Below are positions 5,269-11,450 of a DNA stretch of 11,450 nucleotides, piece by piece. Location of the stretch: the NCBI GenBank assembly GCA_937944945.1, contig CALEBD010000398.1, positions 1 to 11,450 of the forward strand. Direction: 5' to 3'. The position numbers and the translations under genes are program-made. How positions within the stretch are numbered: the stretch's first letter is position 1; every line of letters begins with the position of its first letter. The notes beneath the pieces were generated by a model. The model was not told the origin of the DNA. It worked only from the letters and a program-made list of their open reading frames with translations, and did not search any database. This DNA comes from an uncultured Clostridium sp. (GTDB lineage: Bacteria > Bacillota > Clostridia > Peptostreptococcales > Peptostreptococcaceae).

Positions 5269-5556
5269 CTACTTCCCTCCTTCGTTACTAGTTAGATATT
5301 CTATTTCAAATTCAGATTTAGGAATCTCAAAGCAACAGTGAGTCCCAAATTCAACCCATCTTAGTTTATATCCCAAGGATTCAAGCCTTCTAGATAAAGG
5401 TGCTTTAGTACTAATGATATTCACAAACTTATTATTTCCCATATAGTTTAATCCATTATTTCCTGTACCGTAGGCTTTCCCTATCTTAGACAAATTAGGT
5501 CTACCAGGCTTATAGTAAAGCCCAGTAGCCTTGTGTTTCATTTTATACGGAATCAT
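5269..5556 (-). CDS. Unknown small basic protein
   Basis: The 95-residue product begins MIPYKMKHKATGLYYKPGR and continues NLSKIGKAYGTGNNGLNYMG, basic and glycine/tyrosine-rich. The second half, RRLESLGYKLRWVEFGTHCCFEIP, is strand-rich and includes adjacent cysteines. The KATGLYY...NLSKxGKxY pattern resembles small proteins of gut phages, but I know no function. No catalytic motif, membrane segment or zinc site is seen. The start is uncertain: ATG 5556 overlaps the DUF1599 gene by 14 bases, while ATG 5541 sits one base after that gene's stop and would remove five residues. It ends directly before the HAD gene. Confidence 0.8.
   Translation of the reverse strand: MIPYKMKHKATGLYYKPGRPNLSKIGKAYGTGNNGLNYMGNNKFVNIISTKAPLSRRLESLGYKLRWVEFGTHCCFEIPKSEFEIEYLTSNEGGK
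5275..5280 (-). promoter_or_regulatory. Strong Shine-Dalgarno site for the HAD phosphatase
   Basis: GGAGGG lies six bases before ATG 5268, inside the final codons of the upstream gene. The upstream protein's EGGK end is therefore partly a product of this site. Confidence 0.7.
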
Positions 5557-5971
5557 TACCAGTTTCTCTTTTATTCAACCACATCACAGTCATTATAGCA
5601 TAATTAGCAAGATCCAGAAGGGTATCTTTAATAGACTCATTCTTAACCATAGCCTTCTTATTAACTAATGACTCCAGTCTATTCATCTTGTCTCCCATCC
5701 TTACTAGACCTGCTATAAGTCCAAACTTATTAAGAGAACAGTCAAAGGAATTACCATAATCGTGATTCTTAGCTGCATAAGTCTTAGCCATATTAGTAGT
5801 TATGTCCATAAAGGAATCTACACTACTGTCAAGTTCTGGTCTTTGCCCTAAGATTTTCAGTTCATTCATTACAGACCTTATAGGATTTAAAGCCTCTATA
5901 GATACTCCTGCCCTTATAACATTTTCAAGTTTATCTATAAGATCTTTATACACTTTATTAATTTTTACCAT
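5543..5971 (-). CDS. DUF1599-family (nucleotide modification associated domain 1) protein
   Basis: The 142-residue product has a helical N-terminal extension (about 1-55) and then the DUF1599 pattern. It reads KNHDYGNSF (68-76), an all-helical block with RMGDKMNRLESL (91-102), the NES turn (111-113) and DTLLDLANYAIMTVMWL (116-132). The family is named for its association with nucleotide-modification genes, and its helical metal-binding arrangement recalls MazG-like NTP pyrophosphatases. Asp94, Arg98, Glu112, Asp116 and Asp120 are the likely functional residues. It lies directly after the DNA polymerase gene, so control of the dNTP pool or synthesis of a modified nucleotide is plausible. No modification enzyme (hydroxymethylase, glucosyltransferase) is visible in this window. 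The leader before its ATG contains AAGGAA. Confidence 0.85.
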   Translation of the reverse strand: MVKINKVYKDLIDKLENVIRAGVSIEALNPIRSVMNELKILGQRPELDSSVDSFMDITTNMAKTYAAKNHDYGNSFDCSLNKFGLIAGLVRMGDKMNRLESLVNKKAMVKNESIKDTLLDLANYAIMTVMWLNKRETGNDSV

Positions 5972-6007
5972 TTCCTTAACTTATTTTCTTTTACTATACT
6001 ATCTTAA

Positions 6008-8290
6008 TTAATGTACCCAATAAGTAGGAAGAGGACCATTGTCGTCGAGGTATTCTCTATAGCTCTTTGGTAAGTCTTTTATTTTATAAGACTGATTAGT
6101 TCTGGTATTTACTAGAACATCTTCCCCCATAGAGGCTATAATATCACCCTTAACCATAATCTTCTCTCCATTAAATTCAAAGTCTCCTATACATAATTTA
6201 TGTCTGGACACGTCTACATCCAACTTTACCCTGTGAACAAAATATGCTCCAGCTTTAACCATTATATCATATAGTACTTTAGCTATATCTTCCGCTATCT
6301 CTTCTGGAGCTTCACAGTTGATTTCATCGTAGGGTGTTACAGTAATCAATACCTTGAATAATAAGTCATTACGTCTTAAGTATTCAAAAAAGTTTATCAT
6401 GCTTACCTTATAACACAATGCTCCAGTATGTTGTATAGGATAATTAACAGATTGCCTATCGGAATCAGACTTCCTCTTGAAGAACTCTTTTACCATCTGT
6501 ACTGTATCACATTTAGGAGCATTTGTTTTCATCTCCCTGTAATAATCCCAAAATCCAGGTTCCTTAAACTTTACCTGTAGCTTCCTAAGATAGTTCCAAT
6601 CATAGATATAAGCTCTATATCCAACTTTAGGATTAAGATCTATATAGCCTTTACTGAACCAGTCCTTCTTTCTGAACTCAATATATCTTTTAAGACCATT
6701 AAAGCCTCTCATATAATTGTCATATATCTCTTTAGCTCTTTTAGCTGTAAGCCCAAAGTTCCTCATAATGGTGTTGTCATTACCAGCGTAATTAAAAGCA
6801 AACTCATAACCTTTAGCCTCACTTCTCAACTTATGATATTGCTTCTTAACTTCTTTGGCAGGCATATCTTTAGGAATTTCAGGAAATACTATCTTCGCAG
6901 TTAGTGTATGTAAGTCCTTCTCACCATAGGTAAGCTCTCTAATCATCTCCTTATCATCAGCTACATCAGCCATGATAAAACTTTCTTGACCCGAGTAATC
7001 AGCACTTATCCATTTATTGCCACTTTCAGCTATGAAACAAGCCCTAGTCTTAGCATCAGCAGGCATATTAAGCATATTTACATACTCAACCTTAGCTGAC
7101 TTGTCCTTACCCCCTGAGCTTATTCTTGCTGTATCAGTACCCAATGAGTTAAAGTTGGTATATAGCCTTCCAGTATCCTTGTCTATCTGCTTAAGTACAT
7201 TTGCTCCATAAGTACTGCACAGCTTTTTCATTTCCTTATACCTTATATATAAGGGAATAAGACTGCACTTATCCTTCTGAGGGCCTAGTACCTTAGCTCC
7301 TATACTGTCCTTATCCTCATCATCTTCTTTATCCAGAGCAGTGGTATCGACTCCATATTTCTTGAATAAGGGGATAACTTGTTTAGGACTATTCCAATTA
7401 AGAGTTACTTGTGGCTCGGTATTAAAACCTGAAAATAGATTACCTTGTCTATCTATCTTAATATATTTTGAATCAGGTTCATGCTCTATAAGCCACTTAT
7501 CCATTTCACTTTTAATACTATTAAGAATAGATTGATCATGCTCCATTTTCTTTTGCCATTTATCTTTGTCCATCTTTATGCCACAATAGCACATATAAGC
7601 AATAGGAAGTATAGCCTTGTTTTCATACTCCATGGCAGTAAGAAGTCCTTGCTTCTCTAATTGTTTCAGTTGTAATTCTCGTATCTTCTCAAGGTACTTC
7701 ACATCATTAGCAGCATAAACTATAACATCTTCTGTAAGGCCTTTATAGATGATTTGTCCTCTTATAGACTTATCTAGTTCTATTCCAAGGTACATTTCAC
7801 CTAACTTTTTCAGATTCATATACAAGACATACTTGGCTTTTGAACTTTTCTTACTAGGATCTGCTGGTACATAGTCATACCTAGGACATTGTATCTTATC
7901 CCATACTTCCGGACTTAATACAGTAGGGTAACCCAACCACATTAGTTTCTCTGCTAGAAACAAGTCATAGACATTACGAGGAACTATATGGTATTTATAA
8001 AGCCACTGTAGATCAAATTTGGCATTATGAAATAAGAAAAGCCTATCAGATTCAAGATAGTTTTCATATAAAGTAATATCTGTAGTAAGACAATCTATTA
8101 CTACTTGAAAATCAAAGCACCCTAATTGCAATGACAAGAGCTTATCCTTATGACAACTTAATCCACTAGTCTCGGTATCAACTCCTACAATTCTAAGAGG
8201 TTTAAGTAGGGATAGACTCTCGTCTACCCCTATTATTTTGTACTTCTCAGGTTCAAATAATTCTATATTTTTCGTAACTACATATATCAT
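6008..8290 (-). CDS. polA: Family A DNA polymerase with 3'-5' exonuclease
   Basis: The replicative phage polymerase has 760 residues and no 5'-3' exonuclease domain. The proofreading domain (about 1-210) shows DTE (D38, E40), HNAKFD (D93) and YAAND (Y192, D196). The polymerase part has TGRLYTNFNSLGTDTARISS (373-392), motif A DYSGQE (D431, E436), motif B R489-K493-F497-Y501, and motif C PYDE (Y654, D655, E656). All catalytic carboxylates are kept, but the usual His before Asp-Glu is Tyr, and the PIQGT block reads PIQHTG (618-623). Phe at 497 matches the E. coli/Taq state. After the last palm strand comes a C-terminal extension of about 60 residues (GEKIMVKGDIIASMGEDVLV...) that I cannot assign. 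The start overlaps the previous stop (TAATG). crAss-like phages carry either a family A or a family B polymerase. Confidence 0.96.
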   Translation of the reverse strand: MIYVVTKNIELFEPEKYKIIGVDESLSLLKPLRIVGVDTETSGLSCHKDKLLSLQLGCFDFQVVIDCLTTDITLYENYLESDRLFLFHNAKFDLQWLYKYHIVPRNVYDLFLAEKLMWLGYPTVLSPEVWDKIQCPRYDYVPADPSKKSSKAKYVLYMNLKKLGEMYLGIELDKSIRGQIIYKGLTEDVIVYAANDVKYLEKIRELQLKQLEKQGLLTAMEYENKAILPIAYMCYCGIKMDKDKWQKKMEHDQSILNSIKSEMDKWLIEHEPDSKYIKIDRQGNLFSGFNTEPQVTLNWNSPKQVIPLFKKYGVDTTALDKEDDEDKDSIGAKVLGPQKDKCSLIPLYIRYKEMKKLCSTYGANVLKQIDKDTGRLYTNFNSLGTDTARISSGGKDKSAKVEYVNMLNMPADAKTRACFIAESGNKWISADYSGQESFIMADVADDKEMIRELTYGEKDLHTLTAKIVFPEIPKDMPAKEVKKQYHKLRSEAKGYEFAFNYAGNDNTIMRNFGLTAKRAKEIYDNYMRGFNGLKRYIEFRKKDWFSKGYIDLNPKVGYRAYIYDWNYLRKLQVKFKEPGFWDYYREMKTNAPKCDTVQMVKEFFKRKSDSDRQSVNYPIQHTGALCYKVSMINFFEYLRRNDLLFKVLITVTPYDEINCEAPEEIAEDIAKVLYDIMVKAGAYFVHRVKLDVDVSRHKLCIGDFEFNGEKIMVKGDIIASMGEDVLVNTRTNQSYKIKDLPKSYREYLDDNGPLPTYWVH

Positions 8291-8547
8291 TATTCAAATA
8301 TTATAATATGTCCATACCCTATTGAATAAATAATAGACTTAACAACTGCTCCAGCTTCTTTCAGGAACTCTCCTTCTATTATCATGGGGCCTCCTGGCGG
8401 AGAAATAAATCTCTTAGTCTCTTCTACATACCCAGATTTCACATTTATATAATCATGCTTTAATACATCTTTTCCACTCATATTCTTGAGTTTTCTTAGA
8501 CAATTATCTATTCCTCCCCTAGAATTAAGTTTTATTATGTTATCCAT
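8290..8547 (-). CDS. Unknown small protein between protease and polymerase
   Basis: The 85-residue product begins MDNIIKLNSRGGIDNCLRKL, a strand followed by a basic helix. It continues with RFISPPGGPMIIEGEFLKEA near residues 47-66 and ends in strands (VVKSIIYSIGYGHIIIFE). The SPPGGPMI turn and the final hydrophobic strands suggest a compact beta-rich fold. There is no membrane segment or metal site. It is joined to both neighbours by TAATG overlaps, starting on the protease stop and ending on the polymerase start, so the three are probably co-translated. It may assist the polymerase, which is inference from position. Family not recognised with confidence. Confidence 0.82.
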   Translation of the reverse strand: MDNIIKLNSRGGIDNCLRKLKNMSGKDVLKHDYINVKSGYVEETKRFISPPGGPMIIEGEFLKEAGAVVKSIIYSIGYGHIIIFE

Positions 8548-9035
8548 TATTTCATATATGCTATCAAGTTTTTGAAATCAATGACATACTTATATTTTTC
8601 AAAGAATCTACTTCCTAAGATTCCATGGAGTTGTACACCGGATTCTTGCTTAATCACCTTGAATGCTGCATCTAAATCAGCCATACTGAACTCTTCTTCG
8701 AATTTTTTCCTTTTATATGTTACTGTAATTTTGCAAGAGCCAGTACTAACTTCATTTCCTTCAAATCCTACTACGCTAGATTTCCTATCAATGATTTCAT
8801 GGTCTAGAAGAGGTAAAACAGAACTGTTTATATAGGATAAATTACTACCTGTGTCCAATAGAAAATTTAATTTCTTTCTATTACAGTTAAATGTTACTAC
8901 TGGTAGCTCTGTTAAATCCATAGATTCTTTAAAGGAGATTTTACTATTGTTTCTATTCCTTACTTCCATGATGGTATTAGCAATAAAAGCTACTGCTAAT
9001 ACCATTAATATCACGATTATTATATCTAATATCAT
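8547..9035 (-). CDS. Membrane-anchored retropepsin-like aspartic protease
   Basis: The 162-residue product has one N-terminal membrane segment (MILDIIIVILMVLAVAFIAN), a short basic linker (VRNRNNSK) and a single retropepsin-like domain. The active-site motif is FLLDTGSNLSYI with Asp61 in DTGS. The flap-like region lies near VVGFEGNEV (88-96), and the second signature is HGILGSRFFEKYKYVIDF (137-154). A single DTG means the active form would be a dimer, as in retroviral and bacterial gag-like proteases. The basic residues after the anchor place the catalytic domain in the cytoplasm. The substrate is unknown; candidates are phage or host membrane-associated proteins. It sits between dUTPase (21-base gap) and an unknown gene linked by TAATG. 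Several retropepsin-like domains occur in Bacteroidota proteins, so host origin is possible. Confidence 0.85.
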   Translation of the reverse strand: MILDIIIVILMVLAVAFIANTIMEVRNRNNSKISFKESMDLTELPVVTFNCNRKKLNFLLDTGSNLSYINSSVLPLLDHEIIDRKSSVVGFEGNEVSTGSCKITVTYKRKKFEEEFSMADLDAAFKVIKQESGVQLHGILGSRFFEKYKYVIDFKNLIAYMK

Positions 9036-9056
9036 GCCTCATAATTTTTTTAGTTA

Positions 9057-9596
9057 TTATCTAAGTTCAGTGGAACCAAGACCTCCTCTTTGTTTTCCTT
9101 CCAGATTCTCTACCTCAACTAATTTTATTCCAGAACTTAATAGCCATTTTAACTTCTGCCATGTAGAAGCATGTTGACTAAGTCCGATTTCAAATTGGCA
9201 GATTCTATCCCCCTTTTTAATAGAGGTTTCTCTCATTGGAGAACAAATATAGTTCCATTCATCTTCTTCTCCTTTATAAAGATTATCTATGAAACCCATA
9301 CCATTAGGAATGAACAATCCCATCTTTCTAGGTATGCTGCTTCTTGACAGTATTTTGGCTGTAAATCCTTTTGGTAATTCCATAGCCACTCCAAGTGGTA
9401 CATAGTAAGTTTCCATTGTTACATTCCTGTATCCAACTTCATTTCCATCTTGATCTGCTCTTTTCTTGAGAGTGCCTGATTGAGGAGCAGGAATGTCCAT
9501 GTCAATAGCACTTTTCAAATCTATACAGTCTCCAAGTTTACTAATTTCGGGCATGCAGCCATCTACTAATACTTTCGCTTTTATCTTAAGCTTCAT
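9057..9596 (-). CDS. dut: Trimeric dUTPase
   Basis: dUTPase splits dUTP into dUMP and pyrophosphate, keeping uracil out of DNA and feeding thymidylate synthesis. All five motifs are visible in 179 residues. Motif 1 is GDCIDLKSA (22-30). Motif 2 is SRSSIPRKMG (84-93). Motif 3 is NGMGFIDNLYKGE, with catalytic Asp104 and Tyr107. Motif 4 is KKGDRICQFEI (127-137). Motif 5 is RGGLGSTE (170-177), in the flexible C-terminal arm that closes the site. Motif 5 lacks the usual Phe (GFGS is GLGS). The protein exceeds the usual ~150 residues through an insertion around 40-66 (SGTLKKRADQDGNEVGYRNV) and an extended segment near 140-160. The dUMP product is the substrate of ThyX in the same operon. The leader is purine-rich (AAAAAGAAAAAG) without a clear SD. 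Confidence 0.95.
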   Translation of the reverse strand: MKLKIKAKVLVDGCMPEISKLGDCIDLKSAIDMDIPAPQSGTLKKRADQDGNEVGYRNVTMETYYVPLGVAMELPKGFTAKILSRSSIPRKMGLFIPNGMGFIDNLYKGEEDEWNYICSPMRETSIKKGDRICQFEIGLSQHASTWQKLKWLLSSGIKLVEVENLEGKQRGGLGSTELR

Positions 9597-9619
9597 ATTT
9601 ATTCTTTTTCTTTTTATTA

Positions 9620-9835
9620 TTAAAACAAATAATTGTAATCTACTATATGAGAGGGAGTCAAAGCCCTCTTCTTTTTAAACATAATTTTACTTCCTACCAT
9701 AAAAGAGATACTATCTGCGTTATATCCTATAGCTTTAAGGTACTCTTCTACATTATCTATTTTATTAGCCACCTCCTCTGGTATTTTTATACAATCCACG
9801 GTGGAACTTTGATAATCCAATACTACAATTTCCAT
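9620..9835 (-). CDS. Unknown small protein
   Basis: The 71-residue product begins MEIVVLDYQSSTVDCIKIPEE, a strand-turn-strand unit followed by a helix (NVEEYLKAIGYNADSISFMV) and a basic end, GSKIMFKKKRALTPSHIVDYNYLF. The opening M-x-hydrophobic-V-x-DY/F followed by a short strand pair resembles many small phage proteins of unknown function that I have seen. It has one cysteine, no metal site and no membrane segment. It lies 17 bases after the reductase stop and 23 bases before dUTPase. No function is assigned. Confidence 0.78.
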   Translation of the reverse strand: MEIVVLDYQSSTVDCIKIPEEVANKIDNVEEYLKAIGYNADSISFMVGSKIMFKKKRALTPSHIVDYNYLF

Positions 9836-9852
9836 AATTAAATAGTTATTAG

Positions 9853-11450
9853 TTAATCACATCTTGAATAACCACAATTCATGCAGTGTGTACAACCTCC
9901 ATCTCTAACTAGGTTTCCACCGCACTCTGGGCATACTTCTCCCTTAACCTCAGAAGACTTGATATACTTTGCTAATATCCTACACATAGCAGAACTGAAA
10001 GAAGTTATATTATCATTTACTTTTTTGGCTGTTTTAGTAATAAACTCAATACTAACTCCATGTCTTAATAGCATTGATGAATATAAAGTAGCGGCTTTCT
10101 CCTCTATATTAGTATTAGCCAACTGTAAATCAGATAATTGAATAAACTTACTATCAAAGCTGTAGTGCATTTTACCTTTCTTGATAATCTTTCCTTTATG
10201 GGGAGGAATATCAAAAGGTCTTAGAGGTCTGAATGCAAAAATTTCATAAGGTTTCCCTTCTAACAATCCTACAAGAACGATAAATTGTTCCCCTTTCACT
10301 TTGACTTGATGATAGTCAGCTTCAAGCTCTTTAGGTCTCTTAGGAGCTTGTCTATTACTTATAGTACTAGGCTTTTCTATCTTATTCAAGACTCCTTCCC
10401 TACAACCATCTCTATATATAGTCTGTCCTTTATTTCCAGTTTTCCATGCTTCTATATAGATATCAGCAATTTCTTCCTCAGTAACTTCTTTTGGTAGATT
10501 TATAGTGGAACTGATGCTATGGGTAATATATTTTTGTATAATGCCCTGCAACTTAATTCTCTGCCTCCAATTAATTTCTGATGCGGTGGATTCATAATAT
10601 GGACTCTCCTTGAAAGCTACTTTAAGATACTCTATATCCTGCAACCTCTCTAGGTATTCATTACTATTAAAGTTACCTCCGAATGTAGAAGAACAAAGCC
10701 ACTTTGCTAGATTAGGATGAACCACGGTAAATAGGGTATATTTCTCCCCCTTCACATCTGTGTAGTCGGCTCTGTCATTAGGAGACATACATTTTCTTTT
10801 TCTTTCATAGAAAGGTAAAAACACAGGTTCAATACCAGAAGAACATTGAGCCATAATACTCACAGTACCTGTAGGTGCGACGGTTGACCAGCTTATATTC
10901 CTTCGACCATAACATCTCATTTTAGCAGTTGTTGAGGTGAAATTTTCATTAATGAAATTATACCACTCATTCTTACCAAAAACAAGTGATTCTTTGGTTT
11001 CAAACTCCTTGGATGCATCCCAGGCTGGGAATGCTCCTCTTTCAATAGCCATATCTATTTGAGCATCAAACTGACCATTGAATATAATCTTCATCAGTTG
11101 CTCTACATTTTCAATACCCTCGTCAGAGTCATATTTCAATCCTAACATAGCTATGGCATCTGCTAACCCAGTAAACCCAAGACCTGCTCTTCTACCTCTT
11201 TTAGTAGTCTCCTTTATCCTATTCCACAGATTAAATTCTACAAAATCTTTTTCATCAAATTTATTAGACGACAACCAGCCTATAACATCTTGTCCATGTT
11301 TATCATAATACTCCAAAAGTATAACAAAAATTTCATTCAAAACCAATTCTGAATATTTTTTAAATGTATTTAATCTTGGATTATTGTAAATTTTTGTTTC
11401 GTTAAATCTCTTAATTTCATTAAGTTGCTTTGACATTTCTTTACTTAATG
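9853..11450 (-). CDS. nrdJ: Class II (B12-dependent) ribonucleotide reductase, C-terminal part, 5' end outside window
   Basis: The enzyme reduces ribonucleotides to deoxyribonucleotides with an adenosylcobalamin-derived radical. Numbering from an internal Met at 11436, the visible 527 residues contain GRRAGLGFTGLADAI (81-95), RGAFPAWD (133-140), STVAPTGTVSIM (184-195) with SSGIEPVF (199-206), SSTINLP (309-315) and GQTIYRDGCREG. A TSCPD-like domain follows (KVKGEQFIVLVGLLEGKPYEIF, 379-400), then a C-terminal cysteine cluster (C502, C505, C515, C518, C521, C526). The SxxSGIEP and TSCPD features point to class II. The active-site half with the N-x-C-x-E radical loop is missing. The frame has no stop up to the right edge, so this is a partial gene or the second half of a split one. 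The thioredoxin at 2885-3130 is the probable electron donor. Confidence 0.93.
   Translation of the reverse strand, partial: LSKEMSKQLNEIKRFNETKIYNNPRLNTFKKYSELVLNEIFVILLEYYDKHGQDVIGWLSSNKFDEKDFVEFNLWNRIKETTKRGRRAGLGFTGLADAIAMLGLKYDSDEGIENVEQLMKIIFNGQFDAQIDMAIERGAFPAWDASKEFETKESLVFGKNEWYNFINENFTSTTAKMRCYGRRNISWSTVAPTGTVSIMAQCSSGIEPVFLPFYERKRKCMSPNDRADYTDVKGEKYTLFTVVHPNLAKWLCSSTFGGNFNSNEYLERLQDIEYLKVAFKESPYYESTASEINWRQRIKLQGIIQKYITHSISSTINLPKEVTEEEIADIYIEAWKTGNKGQTIYRDGCREGVLNKIEKPSTISNRQAPKRPKELEADYHQVKVKGEQFIVLVGLLEGKPYEIFAFRPLRPFDIPPHKGKIIKKGKMHYSFDSKFIQLSDLQLANTNIEEKAATLYSSMLLRHGVSIEFITKTAKKVNDNITSFSSAMCRILAKYIKSSEVKGEVCPECGGNLVRDGGCTHCMNCGYSRCD

Noticed and set aside
6008..6190. Polymerase C-terminal extension as an intein fragment (LCIGDFEFNG...GDII)
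   Set aside because: It lies after the last polymerase motif, has no second splice block or C-extein, and the active-site motifs are uninterrupted.
1..11450. tRNA genes, CRISPR arrays, insertion-sequence ends or attachment sites
   Set aside because: No cloverleaf arms with CCA-proximal pairing, no regularly spaced repeats and no transposase or integrase pattern were seen by eye.

Overview
This AT-rich window looks like part of a tailed-phage genome, probably from a phage of Bacteroidota and most likely crAss-like (Crassvirales). Every gene I can support lies on the minus strand and is read from right to left. Genes overlap by 1-26 bases or sit a few bases apart, many are tiny, and the enzymes form a phage DNA-replication and nucleotide-supply set. 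The host group is inferred from a Bacteroidota-type promoter (TTG, 20 bases, TACCTTTG) at 1024-1054. The crAss-like label rests on gene content and general resemblance of the small proteins, not on a search.

Layout in the order of transcription. 11450-9853: 3' part of an adenosylcobalamin-dependent (class II) ribonucleotide reductase, running off the right edge. 9835-9620: small unknown protein. 9596-9057: trimeric dUTPase. 9035-8547: membrane-anchored retropepsin-like aspartic protease. 8547-8290: small unknown protein. 8290-6008: family A DNA polymerase with a 3'-5' exonuclease domain and a variant motif C. 5971-5543: protein with the DUF1599 (nucleotide modification associated) signature. 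5556-5269: unknown. 5268-4855: HAD-fold phosphatase. 4838-4629: HicA-like protein without a HicB. 4632-3695: three unknown small proteins, one with an N-terminal membrane segment. 3688-3557 and 3560-3501: two very small genes (43 and 19 residues), the first a zinc-ribbon-like protein. 3497-3105: two-part protein with a CxxC/CxxC zinc ribbon. 3130-2885: thioredoxin. 2875-2048: ThyX thymidylate synthase. 2043-1326: a coiled-coil protein whose 5' end is in another frame (+1 shift at an A6 run, no ATG). 1326-1231: a 31-residue gene whose last codons form the stem of an intrinsic terminator. After a 235-base intergenic region with hairpins and the promoter, the 5' end of a large unknown gene (995 to below 1) starts a second transcription unit.

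The enzymes fit one job. The reductase makes deoxynucleotides, and thioredoxin is its likely reductant. dUTPase turns dUTP into dUMP, ThyX methylates dUMP to dTMP, the DUF1599 and HAD proteins probably act on nucleotides, and the polymerase uses the pool. The terminator and promoter at 1024-1268 mark the boundary between this replication/metabolism operon and the next unit, whose first product may be a very large protein.

No tRNA, rRNA, CRISPR array, insertion sequence or plus-strand gene was seen.
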